Origin: Helopsaltes ochotensis
Taxonomy: Eukaryota; Chordata; Aves; Passeriformes; Locustellidae
Assembly (NCBI GenBank): GCA_013400155.1
Contig: VXBM01000017.1
Span: 62,001 to 126,000 of the forward strand
Length of the DNA stretch: 64,000 nucleotides
Reading direction: 5' to 3'
Shown here: positions 12,701 to 24,455 of the stretch, one piece after another
Layout of the letters: every line of letters begins with the position of its first letter
Numbering within the stretch: the stretch's first letter is position 1
The notes under the pieces: generated by a model
Databases searched by the model: none
Told to the model about the DNA's origin: nothing
The model's input: only the letters and a program-made list of their open reading frames with translations
Made by a program: the position numbers and the translations under genes

Positions 12701-14435
12701 CTGAAAATCTGTTACATGTTTAAAGCATAGTAGTTGCTCACTTAGCCATAAGTTTCCTATAGTAACATCAATCATATTGGCAGTTGGAATAGAAAACCTA
12801 AATTTTTGGGGTGGCATTGCAGATGATATTGAGTAAGTTAAGCTCATTTAATTTGATATTTCATGTTAAATCTCTTTTCTGTTTAATAAAGTCCACTTGT
12901 GCGGGGAACTGATTTTCCCCAGAATGGAGGTCAGTAAGAGTTCTGCAGACCAAATAATGATTTCTAGAGCACTCATTCCAGACTAAATTTAAGTGATTTT
13001 ACCTTTCTGCTTAAAATCATTCTTATGAATACAAGGAAAACATTGACACTTCCTCTCTGTTGAAGAGAAGTGGTGCACTGAATGGTCTGAGGCATGAGGA
13101 CAGTGAAGTACTTTCCCTAGAAATACAGAAGCATAGAAAAGAAAATTATGATAGCAAGACTGCTGAATGGCTACAGAGTTGACCTGCAAAGATTCTGACA
13201 AAATCTTACCTTTTGAAGAACTTGTGTGAGCAGAAAAAGTGGGTCATTTGGAGCAAAACTGAGTTCAATTTATATACACTGTAGTTTAACTGAGGAAGTA
13301 TTGTTTAAACACTGCTCCTTGTTTTCAGGCCTTGCTGGGCCGCAGAGCAGAAACAGGATATAGTTCTTAATGAGATGTGAAACAGATGGTCTCTCCCCTC
13401 AACAGTACTGAATTTCCATCACCCTTCCTTCCTTACAATCTCCGAGTGCTTAAAAAGACCTTAAAATGCGTTAATATGGACAGCACCTTTGCAGGATGAG
13501 CGTCCTCTGTCCCTCTGGCTGGGGAGCCGTGATGACAGACATGATGATTCCCTGGCAGTCACTCAGCACCATCCCTGTAGCAGGGCTTGGAAGGGAACCC
13601 AGCTCTCCCAGCTTTGCATCACTGCACGCTTGAGCTTTGCACACCACAAATTACTCCCCCTCTTTCTGCCATTCCTCCTGCTAAAACACTGAGCTGTACA
13701 TCCAAAATCTGAAAGTCTTTGTTCCTTACAAGCATGATGGAACTAATTATGGCTCTATTGTCATGGTCTGAAACAATGTACAGACACAGCAGACAACATT
13801 TCTGGTTTTGAGTATGGTAAATGTCAGTGTTTATGTTTTTGTTAGCTGTCCTAATTATCGTGTGTCCTCTAAAACTCTCCGTTGTAATTACCACTCACCA
13901 TACTGACACCTACTGCTAAGGAGAGAGCTGATCAGCTGCAGGATTTCTTTATTCCTGGACCCAGCCAACAAACTGCATGTGACACCAACAGATGTTTCTG
14001 GTTTTAAAACAGTGGGAACTTCATGAACTGTTTTCCCCAACCTCCCAGGAGTAAATGCCACCATAGTTGAAAAGTTGGAAACATTTGTCAGGCGCTGAAC
14101 AAAGCTGTGAACGAATGCTACAGTAATTTACTACTTCTATAGTCCATTTTTCTAAAAAAAGAGAGGACGAGGCTACAGAAAGACCATTAGCAAAAGCAGT
14201 ACTGTGGGGGCTTTGTGCTATCCACATCTGTATTACAGCACATGGAGAAACAGCTAAGGAGAATATCACTCTGGAGAGTGTTTGTAACTTGGTGTCTTTT
14301 GTAAGGGAATGCCCATTAACTCACAGGGCTGTTCTGAATTGTGTTTGCAGCATAAAGGGAATAGCTTGGCTTAGATTCCATAGCTGTAACTGTACAGAGA
14401 GAAGGGAGGAAAAAAAAAATCAATAAGTTCAGTGT
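9721..14435. other. Noncoding AT-rich sequence, no gene seen
   Basis: Unique AT-rich sequence with only short frames of at most about 100 codons (for example 10875-11177 plus and 13619-13894 minus), none with a domain. A purine-rich tract lies around 10166-10186. No recognisable recent repeat. Confidence 0.65.
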
Positions 14436-14439
14436 AAGC

Positions 14440-14650
14440 AAGTCAGAGCAACCTTTAAAATAATAAGACAAATCAATTTATTTCACAAATGTCTTTATTT
14501 CCAAATGCCATTGTTTGGTACTTTCTCCTGTCATTGTCCATGACATTTGAGAAAACTTGGCTCTTAGTCATTTAGGTGCAGCAGAAATTATCATGTAACA
14601 GCCATATGAAAAGATTATACATTCACCTCAGTGCAGATCTGCTGTAACAA
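14440..14650. promoter_or_regulatory. Candidate noncoding regulatory element
   Basis: Seen: two SOX-type CATTGT cores at 14509-14514 and 14532-14537 in the same orientation, inside a repeat-free AT-rich block containing several TTTATT and homeodomain-like words. No coding frame. The regulatory role is inferred from texture only. Confidence 0.28.
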
Positions 14651-14814
14651 CCTTGTCCTATGGGGTAAAGAGTGTTTAGGAGGCGGGGGAAGGCAAGAAA
14701 GACAAGTTTTAAATATGGACAGAAAAGCCTTGCTTTATTGCTATATACAATGAAAAGTAATTATAGAGAAAAATGAAAGCTGCTTCTTGCTGTTAGCAGG
14801 AAGAATAAGGGAAT
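14651..14814. other. Noncoding spacer between two candidate elements
   Basis: Nothing recognised apart from a G-rich word near 14680. Confidence 0.5.
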
Positions 14815-14990
14815 TCTGTTCCTTTTTAAAGCTTGGAGTCCATTTTGATATAATTGGTTCCAGAATTATTTATGACATTAATTGCTGCATTATCGACTGC
14901 CTGTCAGCTCTTCTGGCAGTTAGTCCATCTTTCTTACCACAGAAAGCCAGCTCAGCCCAAACTAGACTGACAAGCTAATTATACCCATCT
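14815..14990. promoter_or_regulatory. Candidate noncoding regulatory element
   Basis: Seen: homeodomain-type words including TTAATT near 14878-14883 and TAATTA at 14976-14981, together with GACTGCCTGTCAGCTC (a CTGTCA TALE-type site). It is free of repeats. Interpretation as an enhancer is inferred. Confidence 0.28.
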
Positions 14991-17007
14991 TCCCCTTCAA
15001 TGACAAATGCTGCTCATCGGAAACCTTTCTAGAAATAAGCTTTCATTCTTTCCCCTTTTTCCTGAGCCAGACACAACCAATATCTCAAGGTACAGATCAC
15101 AGCTGAAACTCTGCTCACAGGGCTATTAGCTCTGAACATCTCACTTGAGCCAAAAAACCTAAGCATCTTATGTTATCAAACTGTATGTCATTCCCTGATG
15201 CTAGTTTTCAGCGGATGTGCACTGGGCCATAGCTGTCACTCAAGGCCGTGGCAGATGGAGCAAACCTGACTGCATTAGCTGGGCCCTTCTTAGCAGCTGA
15301 GGCAGGACTCTGACAGCCATTCCAAGGCTCAGAAGAAAGACTTTGTATTTCCCTCATGTAAACTTCCAGAATCAATAATTTGCAGCTTTTATTTCCCTTT
15401 ATTCTGCAAATGAAGGGTGACACTGCCCAGAAAAAAAAAATACTCCTTTGGAACAAGGAAATAAGGAGTGCTGCTGTGAGGGAAAGACATCTTGGAAATG
15501 AGGGGAAATGCCAGAGGAAAAGAAAAGACTTGGTTTCACACAACACTGTCACCTCCATCAGAGCAGAAGATGATGTTAAAGCACCCTGGTACCCTGGATC
15601 CTCACCTGTTCAGGGACCTGGTGCCATTCTGGCATGATGTGAGCTGGTGTAAACTCTTCTGTACCACATAATCCAAAATCAGTTCCTCTTTTCTGTTTTT
15701 CAATATTTTATATATATAAATATATACTATATTTATTTCAACATTTTCTTTGCAAACATAAAGGATTTAATCACCTCTGGGTTAGTTTGTTTGGGTTTTT
15801 TTTCAAGGTTCAACCCTAGAATGATTAGACCTATACTGTGACAATTTTTACCAGATTTTTGTCTTATTTACATAGAGGCCAGAGTAGTAAAAATTAGGAT
15901 GATCACAATACCAGCCTTGGTTTGCACTCCTCAGTATCTATTGATTTGCCCTCTGGTTCAGCTCTTTGTTGAAGAATTCAAAATGGATATCTTGGCTGGT
16001 AAGAGGACAAGGAGTTTCTATTCTTCTGAATAGAAACAACCATATATATACCACGTATACACTACGTAAAGATGATACAGAGTGGACTCAGTCTGGCTTT
16101 TTCTGAACTAGGTTCAGCATTACAACTCGCAGTAGCGGGCCCCTCCTCACAGGTGGTCTCCAAATAAAACCCAAATACTGAATTACACCTCTGCCTAGAT
16201 GAAACTCCAAGATAGCTAATCTGAACACTACCAAAACCTGCTCCAATGCACTCAATCTGACAGCTATCAGCAGCACTAAATTTACTGGAACCCTACTATG
16301 AATTTCAACTAAATAAAACTGAGGTCTATATTTCAGCAGACCTATAGTCAAAAATGGCCAAGGACATTGCAATTGCTGTGTTAAGTTCTCATTTCATGCA
16401 ACAGCACAGTAAGAAGTAAGCACAGACCTGCAAAAATGGTAAGAATGTCAATTAAAATGACCACAGGGCTGCCTTGATTTACATTCTGAGTTTTATGTCC
16501 TTATTTCAGAAAACACCTGCAGTCTGTTGCTTGGATTGAACAGGCTCCTGGTAGGGTTTTTTTCTTTGTGAACACCAAGTAGATGAGAAAATTTGCCGTT
16601 ATACTTAAGAGTCTTGTGCATTTTTCACTTTTTCTAGGTAAATTCCATGGGAAAAGCAGCAGATAAATTGAGTCTGAAGCTTTACAAATTGGTTACTTAA
16701 ACCACTCCACACCTATAAATTGTATAGTGCTGTAGGTCATCTTTCTTTAGACACTTTCATGACAACAAAGCCTAAAGGAGAGAATTGAGACACAATAAAC
16801 AGATTAACTGTATGCTAAAGTGTTATGGAGCAAGTAAGAAGAAAGGAAGGTGTGTAAACCATCTGTTCAGTAGATGATGCAGCAATACTTGAGTCCGTGC
16901 TTTGTGGTTTCCTGTAAGAAATTACACACTTTTGAACAGAAAGCTACTGCATTCATGGGCTTCTCAAACTTTCAAATAGATATGAAATGTCTCCTGGGTA
17001 TTTTGAG
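14991..17007. other. Noncoding sequence, no gene seen
   Basis: Unique sequence with a TA-rich simple stretch at 15705-15735. Frames at 15208-15558 (minus), 15380-15637 (plus) and 16088-16372 (minus) overlap or lack any domain, and I treat them as chance. Confidence 0.6.
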
Positions 17008-17500
17008 AGAAAAAGACCCAAGGAACTACAGGCTAGGCAGTCTTGCTTGGCAAGGTCATGGAGCAGATCCTCCTGGAAACTACGCTGAGGCACATAGGAA
17101 ATAGGGATGTGATTGGTGACAGCCCATAGGGTCTCACCAAGGATAAACTGGGCCTGACAATGTTGATGGTCTTCTGCAGTGGGGTTGCAGATTGGTGTAT
17201 CAGGGAAGAGCAAAAGACACCCTCTCCCTGGATCTGTGCGCATTTGACACTATTCTGCACAACAACCATGGCTGGAGAGACATGGATTGGATGGATGGAA
17301 TACTTGGTGGATAAGGAATTGGTCGGATGGTCACAATCAAAAAGTTGTGGTCAACTTGTTGAAGTGGAGATGAATGATGTGTGGCATTCCTTAGGGATAT
17401 TGGGATTGGTGCTGTTTAATATCTTTGTCAGTGACATTGACAGTGGAACTGAGTGCACTTTAAAGTCCCTTCTAACCCAAGCCATTTTATGATTCTATGA
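17008..17500 (+). mobile_element. CR1 LINE copy, degenerate, internally deleted
   Basis: Reverse-transcriptase-domain remnant of a chicken repeat 1 non-LTR retrotransposon. Read across frames, it gives the CR1 order: an NYR block, a 'HGADPPGNYAEAH' shifted version of the VMEQILLE region, 'IGWMEYLVDKELVGW' (family: W..RWI.NWLDGR), and 'LGLVLFNIFVSDIDSGTECTL' (family: VLGPVLFNIF...ECTL). A stop at 17101-17103 and small deletions break the frame; about 4 bases are lost just before the VLFNIF block. Directly after 'ECTL' (about 17461) the sequence jumps to the CR1 3' end and finishes at 17491-17500 with GATTCTATGA. The rest of the RT domain and most of the 3' UTR are therefore missing. Not functional. 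Confidence 0.88.
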
Positions 17501-19102
17501 GTCTTGTACAATTTTCAGAATAAGACCAATTGTGACAACAGAATCTCTGGTAAAGTTTTAATATGTAAACATGGCAATTTCACTTTAATTCAGAAATGTG
17601 CAATATATTCTATTTTTGTATCCTTTCTAAGGTAATTTTAGTTCTAGACTCTGATCATATAAAACACAAAACAAGTTATATCAAACAACTACTCATTTGC
17701 TGGAAGTAAACTTTGGGAGATATAAACTGTTTATAAATGCAGCAAGATTCCTTTTTTCCTTAGTATTTGGCATTCTGAGAGCATGTAAACCACCAGGAAG
17801 TGATTATTAATACAATATATTAAAAATCTGTTGGTTTTCTTATTGCTGACTAACCCTAGACTTTTTTTCCCCTACCATCTATCATTTTTTTTCCTGTTGT
17901 GTTACCGATCATAATTCAGAGTAGAAGACTGCCATCTTTTTCTTTTTTTATGTTCCCATGTTGCAGTGGTCTTTATAACACTTATTCACATTAAGCACTA
18001 AATGTGTTTGCAGAACACTAAATACTCCAAAAGAGAAAAATATGTTTTCCTGTAAAACCATTAGTAAATATATAAAGTAATACTCAGCATGTCAGCATTT
18101 CTGCCCAATAACATAATGAGGTGATAAGTTACTTCAAGAGCCCAAAGAATAATAGCCTACTGGATTTTAATTTGTTGAGGTTAAATGAATAGCCTTGTGC
18201 CTCAAAAGGGTACCTTCCAGCACCAAAAGCAGTGCATGCTTTAAGGACTCCTTGACAGCTGAAATAAAGTTCCTAGGGCTTGTATACTGCTGACCTTGAT
18301 AGCTTTTTAGTTTAAAACGTTTTAAAGGTACATGTACGACAACACTGGCGAGGGAGAAAAAAAAGAAAACAAATGCCAGGAGATCTAACAGAAGCAAGAT
18401 GCATTTGGTTTTGACTTCTAATTAATCAAGATAACATCTCTTTCAGCCATTAGACAGTAAAATCAATAAGCTGGGCAGTCTGACTGCCAGTTAGACTTAT
18501 ATACCAACACCTATTATTGGCAAAACTGTGATGTATTTAACTATTTCATCCTTTATTATATTAAAAAAAAGGTAACCTGAGAGAGTACAGGAAAAAGCCC
18601 ATCACCACAGTAAGTTGCTACCCATCCATTGGCAAATTTTCCACTAGTCCCACTCCAGATGCTCTTCACTGAAACCTTTCTCTAACTGCTCCTTTTCCTT
18701 ACCAGAGTGACTGACAGTTATGGAAATACTAAAAATCACTACAAACCTCAGCTGTATCACTACTAGATCTTCAGGGAAACTGAAAATTTTATTTTTGTGA
18801 ATCAGTGATATTCTGACCTAAGCAGAAAATACTACAAGAGTTGCTGCTATAATATTGTAGGAAGAAACTGTAGGAAAAAAACATGGCACCTGTCCCGAAA
18901 AAGAGGCAGATCTCAGAAATCATTACAGTGGTTTCACTTCAGAGACATTTTAAATTAATTCTTTTGCATAAGCAGACTATGGTGAGGTCCTGCCACCTCT
19001 TTCCCTGGTAATTAATCCCATTAAGTCTGTGGCATTCCTACAAAAGTGCCAAATCCTGAAGTCTTTTTTCATTAATTAGCTCTTTCCCAAAAAATCTCAT
19101 TG

Positions 19103-19137
<35 letters not shown>

Positions 19138-19784
19138 GCAGACAAAGCTTAATTCCCAAAAGAAGAAAACATCCAGACCATTTTATCTGATTTTAGGAAG
19201 TCTTTCAAGCTTTGGCCCATCTTAATATACGAGATGTAAATATGAAAGGTTTTTTTCTAAGGCTGACATTTTGAAGGTCAGAAGAACTTTGTAACTCTAT
19301 TTCTTTTCACTAGTCAGACAAACAGAGGTGGTACAAAGCTCTCAACAGATGACTAAAATTAGTAACTCTGCTCAGGACCTGCAGTTAAGGCTCCTCCAAT
19401 AATCTACAGAATCTGTTCAACAATGTTGAGACTTACTGCTGCACAGAACAAGATTGTTTTCCTTCCTGTTCCCTAGCACAGACTGTTTTCCAACTGAATC
19501 TCTGTTGAACTCCATTTACTACTGGAAACCTTGTCCCTGCAGAATAAATACATAAAGTCAGTAAAAAAATTTTACTACAAAACCAAATCTAGGAAATGGT
19601 GGACATTATGGAGTGGCCCAAAAAACCTTTCAAGGTTTGCTTGTTTTCATTCCTTCCCACACATCGATAAAAAAAAAAAAGATTCCTAGAAAAGATTAAG
19701 CCTTTATAATCAGCATAGGATAAGCAGAGTGCAACACAGCTCAAGACATGAAATCAAATTATTTAGTGGATGCATATTTAACAA
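17501..19784. other. Noncoding AT-rich sequence with an A29 tract
   Basis: Unique AT-rich sequence. A run of 29 A occurs at 19107-19135; no gene-like or SINE-like body is recognisable upstream of it. The minus-strand frame at 18167-18397 has a hydrophobic start but no recognised domain. Confidence 0.6.
19107..19135 (+). repeat. Poly-A tract of 29 bases
   Basis: Uninterrupted A29. It could be the tail of a retroposed copy, but the upstream sequence matches no gene or SINE I recognise. No flanking direct repeat was found by eye. Confidence 0.9.
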
Positions 19785-20010
19785 GGACAATACAAATGGA
19801 CCAGTAATTATGATATTAGAGTGTTTTCCTGCTATCTTTGTATTTTTCTGTTCTTCATGGTGATCATATGTACAGTTAATTACACTTAATAATGATAATT
19901 ATGGCTTTATTTTACAATGCAGGAAATTAGCTCAATCAGGCATTTCATAATGCATAGGATGCTATGGAAGTTATTACAGCAGAAGGGAAATATTTAAAAT
20001 CAGCATTGCG
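19785..20010. promoter_or_regulatory. Candidate noncoding regulatory element, paired TAATTA
   Basis: Seen: TAATTA at 19877-19882 and again at 19896-19901 (19 bases start to start), just after an E-box-like CATATG at 19865-19870. The block is repeat-free. The two sites lie about two helical turns apart, the arrangement expected where homeodomain proteins bind on one DNA face. The inference rests on motifs alone. Confidence 0.33.
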
Positions 20011-21189
20011 CTCTAGGGGTCTTTTGACTTATCTTCCTTTGCTGTGCCACTAATCTATTGTACCGTGTGGGGTAACTCCCATTAAGGCAAATGGGAAATC
20101 TCTAGCTTACATAAATCCTCTGAAACTATCTGGCAGAAAACTGAGTTTCATTTGCAGAGAAAAATGATGAACTTATATTGCTGATGAGTACGCAAACATG
20201 TTCTGCAACGACACAAAAATGAGGGGATGGAATCCAACATGATAATTTGAATGAAGAGTCTCTCTTCTGCACTACACTCTAGTTTCTTTGAGATGATAGC
20301 TCATGCATGAGAGAGGATAAGAATAACTATGTCCTGTCCTCAATGGGAAGATGATGCACAGTGAAGAAAGAAACTCAGGAATGGTATTTTTGCCACAAAC
20401 TTAACTCTACCCTGTGGAAAATGCTTACTTCCAAAGATCATTAAACCCATACACGATTTATGAAGATTGCTAACTATTGCCATTCATATATTATAAAACT
20501 ATTTAAATTTTTTTCTATCCCCTAGGTATTTTAATACTCTTCATCACTGTCATTACTGTAAAAGAACAAGGCATTGCCTGTGCCTTTTTCCCTCTATACC
20601 TTTCTTCTTAGTAATTTTCTGATCCTACTTTATAATTTATTTCACTGTTTGTGAAGGAATGTAATACATGCAAAAGCTTTTGTAGCAGGAGGTAGATGTA
20701 TGGCCACATCTTGACAAAAGGAGTTTATAGTGTCCCCAAAAAGAGCAAAGAATCTACCATCTCAGCTTACATACTTTTCCATTCCAAGTCTTTTGTGCAT
20801 CTATCTTCACAACACAGGAAGGGCCCACAGCCTCAGGAAGAGAATTTCAGGTGTCATGCTCTGCCAGCAATAGAACCACCTTGTGCCACTGTAAATGGGA
20901 ACAAAGGGATGTGGTTTGGTTTGCCTCTCAAGATGCAACTAGAGACCTGTCAGAGAACAGTATTGATTTACATTTCCAGTGTTAGTTAGACAAGGCTTAT
21001 TTCCTCTGTGAGGTACCATTAAGAACAATATGGATTTTTCTCTGCTATTCCTACAGGTCTCAACTGCAGATCTTTCATGAGGAGAATTTTGGGGGCGAGT
21101 CCATGTACCATGGAAGCTCCCATTTACCTGTTGCATGCAGAAAGGGCAAACCTTCCATCCAACCTGTATCCCTTTGTTGCCCTGACTCT
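20011..21189. other. Noncoding sequence, possible old repeat debris
   Basis: A GGGTAACTCCCATTAAGGCA-type word near 20070-20090 resembles the palindromic sauropsid repeats seen elsewhere in this window. The rest is unique. A 97-codon plus-strand frame at 20696-20989 has no domain. Confidence 0.55.
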
Positions 21190-21635
21190 TGCAGCCTTTC
21201 TGATGTTGTTCACAGTTTTTTGATGTTTTTCATAGTTCTTAGTTCTTTCTCACAGGAGTATTATAAGTAGATAAGTATGTTTATAAAAAGAAGAAAGAAT
21301 GTTTACGTTCTTCACTGGGGGAAGGAACAATTGATAGACTGTTGGTTTGACCAGTGTGATTGGAGGGGTGGTGACATTCTCCTCCAATCCATGGTCTGGG
21401 TGGAAATATTATATAAGTGAAGTCCAAAAATAAACCTACCCCTTTCATGTCCTGGAAAAGGTGAACAGAGTCCGTGTGCTCTTTCAGTGCTCAAGAGCAA
21501 CGTCCCTTCGCTGCGGGGAACCCCTCAGCCTGACACAGAGCGTCTCCGTGGGCACAGCCAGCGTTGCCTTCCCTGCCTCTCAGCAGCGCCACTTCTGCTG
21601 CCACGTTCTCACTGCGAACTTCACCACCCTCCAAC
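21190..21635 (+). mobile_element. Probable solo LTR of an avian endogenous retrovirus
   Basis: Seen: a TATA box-like TTATATAAG around 21409-21417, an AATAAA poly(A) signal at about 21429-21434, then an abrupt change to a GC-rich segment (about 21460-21620). This TATA / AATAAA / GC-rich order is typical of avian LTRs, where the U3 end, short R and GC-rich U5 follow one another. Upstream lies AT-rich U3-like sequence. No gag, pol or env frame lies next to it, so a solo LTR or an LTR fragment is likely. I could not define TG...CA ends or a target-site duplication, so the limits are approximate. The frame at 21461-21694 is not a gene in my view. Confidence 0.5.
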
Positions 21636-22429
21636 ACAGACACACAGGAAGGAGTTCACTGGCTGAACACCTCGTGAACATAGCCAAGGCATAGGAAATC
21701 ATGTGAAATGCAGATGTTCAACCCTGAGCATCTTTTTCTTCCAGGAGCAACCAAGCCAACATGTGAACATCAGTATTTTCAAAGGGAGAACCTTGACACA
21801 GTCAGAATTCAGGTCTCAACACACTAACTTGATTTCTTCTAAACTTGTGTTTTAGAGTAGAGGAAAAAAGGTAGGGATCTTTTTGGATATGTTTTTCTTT
21901 TGTATTTCTGATCTAATTAGAACTATAACAATATATGGGGGTTTTTTTAGTGTTTCAAGCTTTTGACTCTACCGGTGGATATAAAGATAAAAAGTAAAAA
22001 ACACTGTTTAAAAATATTTTTGAACTTCAGACAACAAAACAATACAACATTCCTTCCCAACAATGTGATGGCTAAATGGGTGGTAACAAATATATTTTTC
22101 AATACTCTAATAAAACTGTACAAAACCTGCATATATTAAACACATTCCTTCATTGAATCTTTTCTTCCACTACCATAACATCGTGGATGTTTTGAGTCTT
22201 CCTTAACATACAGAAGGAAGGACTGTTAAAACCCTGTTTGATTTATCACCATGCCTAGGTAGCCAAAAGATTTAAGTAGAAACCAGTCCAATAGCCTGTA
22301 GGTAGCACTGACTTTTTAATACAAAAGATTTTTTTTTTTTCAACTTCAGCTTGCCAGGGGATTCACATTATCAGAGGCTGATTGTGTTTGGAAAATGCTT
22401 AAATTGAATCTTCTCTATTCACCTCCCAG
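21636..22429. other. Noncoding AT-rich sequence, no gene seen
   Basis: AT-rich sequence following the probable LTR, with T-runs near 21940 and 22330. No recognisable frame or repeat. Confidence 0.6.
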
Positions 22430-22830
22430 GCTGCTAAATGAAAAAGTATCCCCTATGTTAAACTGGAAGTTAGATGAGGAGCAGGCACTCATCCACTGCA
22501 ATCAATGACAAGCTAATGGGGCTGCTGACTATAAATTCTCTGGAAACCTAGATGTGAAGCTCTCGATTCAAGTGATCTGTGCTGCAGACCCTGAGCCACT
22601 GCAGACAATCAATTTTATGTACACAAACTTTTTTTGGCCAGCATTAAAAGACACACCATTTGAAAGAGGATGCCAACATGATAACTCCAAAAGAATGTTA
22701 TTTTATCCTGCCTGCACCTCAGCTTTACAAGGGTGTAAAGTATCCAGAGGTGGTACAATCAATAAATTATCGGCTCCTTGGTACAATAATCACCAACATT
22801 GGCTTGATCCTAAGCTAGTGTAAATAAATA
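22430..22830. promoter_or_regulatory. Candidate noncoding regulatory element
   Basis: A repeat-free block of mixed composition with AATCAATGACAAGCTAATGG (22500-22519), which joins PBX/HOX-like ATCAAT, a TGACA word and TAATGG. An 89-codon frame (22554-22823) crosses it but shows no domain, and its codon content looks random. Regulatory role inferred. Confidence 0.27.
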
Positions 22831-23029
22831 ACACGGGTCAGGCATGACAAGTTGCTCCATCGGTGGCTGAAGCCTTTTTGCCTTTATATGTTTTGATTAT
22901 TAAGGAGTATCTTTGGCAAGTCAGTGCTATTTCTGAATACACAGTTCATGTATTTGGGTCACCCTTAGAGAAAGCTTGAAAGATTTATCCTTCTGACTTG
23001 GGGGAAAATTGCAGAAAAAAGGGTGCTGA

Positions 23030-23350
23030 CCTCCTGTCTGTCTACTTGGTGGCTGGTAAATGTTAGCACGGCTTGATAATATCAATTAGACTGGGAAGCT
23101 TTATTTTAAGTTTTTTGAACTATTACTACTGCCTGTGTCCATTTGTCTTTTTTATTCTCGAGATGTGCTATGACAAGGATTAAATGCGACACACACCAAA
23201 CTTTGAATGTCCTGCAGCCAGTTCCAATGGCTTGGATGCTGTCATTTCGAGCTACATCAGGAACAGTGGCTCAATGGCTGCATCTGTGACACATGTCAGA
23301 AACTTTTAAATGTCTGCTCTTTTTTTCATCAGGATGCTTCTGTATCTTAT
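23030..23350. promoter_or_regulatory. Candidate noncoding regulatory element
   Basis: Seen: TGATAATATCAATTAG at 23074-23089 (opposed GATA-like and homeodomain words) and GGATTAAA near 23178 (OTX/bicoid-like). The composition lacks recent repeats and contains isolated CpGs. Role inferred from texture. Confidence 0.3.
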
Positions 23351-24194
23351 CTAGGGAAGAGATGACATTTTGTGTTTGGGTGGAACTTGTTGTGGTTCCC
23401 TCTTCCTGCCTCCTCTAACTGTCAGCCTGAGTTTCCCCTAAACATATCAAAATACAGACAAATAAACCTTGTCATTTAGAAATATATTCAGTAGTAACCA
23501 TGCTTGAAAACAATGTTTTAGGAGGAACTTGGGCACATTTTCTCATAGAATGATGAGCTACACAAAACACAGCGCTAGGCTATTTCTGACCTTTGTTATG
23601 TGCCGCCTTAGAAGATTGATGTGCACAACTCAGATACACACGAATTCCTTAACATTTCTGTTCTTTTTCCATTAAAGTGGAATAATTTGGCATATAAAAT
23701 ACACAGTGTACTGGGGTGTTTTTTGAAAAGCTTGGAAGAATTAACATTTTGATAAGAATACATAGTTCAAGGGTAGAAAATGGATCTGCTAATGGACACC
23801 ATGGAGTCTCAGGGCAGCTCCAGGAGCTGAAAATGCAGCTCCGAAGAAGAGAGCAGTCTTGTGTCATTATCATTCATTTAAAAGAAATAAATGTCATTCT
23901 GAAGATCAGATTGGGATTTCTTTGTCTTTTAAAATCAAACCAAAAAAACCTTGAAACTCTAGACTCTTTGATTATGACATTTGCCCTTTAGGTTTAATTG
24001 ATAGAACAAACATTAATTTTTTCCTCCTTTTCCCTGAGCAGTTTGAGTTCCTCAGATTCTCCTGCAGTTACTGGTGACTGCATATGGGCAGCCAGACATG
24101 TTTCACACAGTTAGACACTGTGCAATTTTACTCTGGGGCTCTCGTTGCCTGTTTCAACTGGCCATGTTTCAGCTGGATTTGACTACCAGTTGGA
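23351..24194. other. Noncoding sequence, no gene seen
   Basis: Unique sequence. Overlapping frames at 23649-23873 (minus) and 23716-23991 (plus) have no recognisable domain. Confidence 0.6.
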
Positions 24195-24227
24195 CTTAAA
24201 ATAATTATTTTCTTAAAATAATTATTT
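24195..24227. repeat. 17-bp direct duplication of a palindromic TAATTA site
   Basis: The 16-base word CTTAAAATAATTATTT occurs at 24195-24210 and exactly again at 24212-24227, separated by one T (period 17). Each copy contains AAATAATTATTT, a perfect 12-base palindrome centred on TAATTA, the core site of many homeodomain proteins. It may be a binding-site pair or a simple AT slippage product. Confidence 0.85.
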
Positions 24228-24364
24228 GGGCTTTTTGTTCAACTTATTTTTAAAAATGAAAGAAGAGGAATGCAACGACAGCACATGAGCTTGCAAATAC
24301 GTGCAAACATGCAGCTTCATCTCATTTTTTGAAAATCTATCATTTATTCCATACTAGGTCTAGA

Positions 24365-24455
24365 GGGGTCCTAGAGAGGTTAACTCCTTTTCAGAGGAAG
24401 TATTCTGCCTGCTTACATCTGGTTGTGGAGAAAGCTGGGATCAGATGGGAGACGC
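24365..24455 (-). repeat. Possible MIR fragment (weak)
   Basis: 'CTAGAGAGGTTAACTCC' followed after about 50 bases by 'AAAGCTGGGATCAGA' resembles the minus-strand MIR blocks 'cagagaggttaagtgact' and 'agagctgggattcgaa'. The middle does not match well, so the call is weak. Confidence 0.3.

Noticed and set aside
15810..15825. B-box-like GGTTCAACCC
   Set aside because: No A box at the right distance upstream and no cloverleaf.
23540..23560. CR1-end-like 'TCATAGAATGATGAG'
   Set aside because: No CR1 sequence follows on either side.
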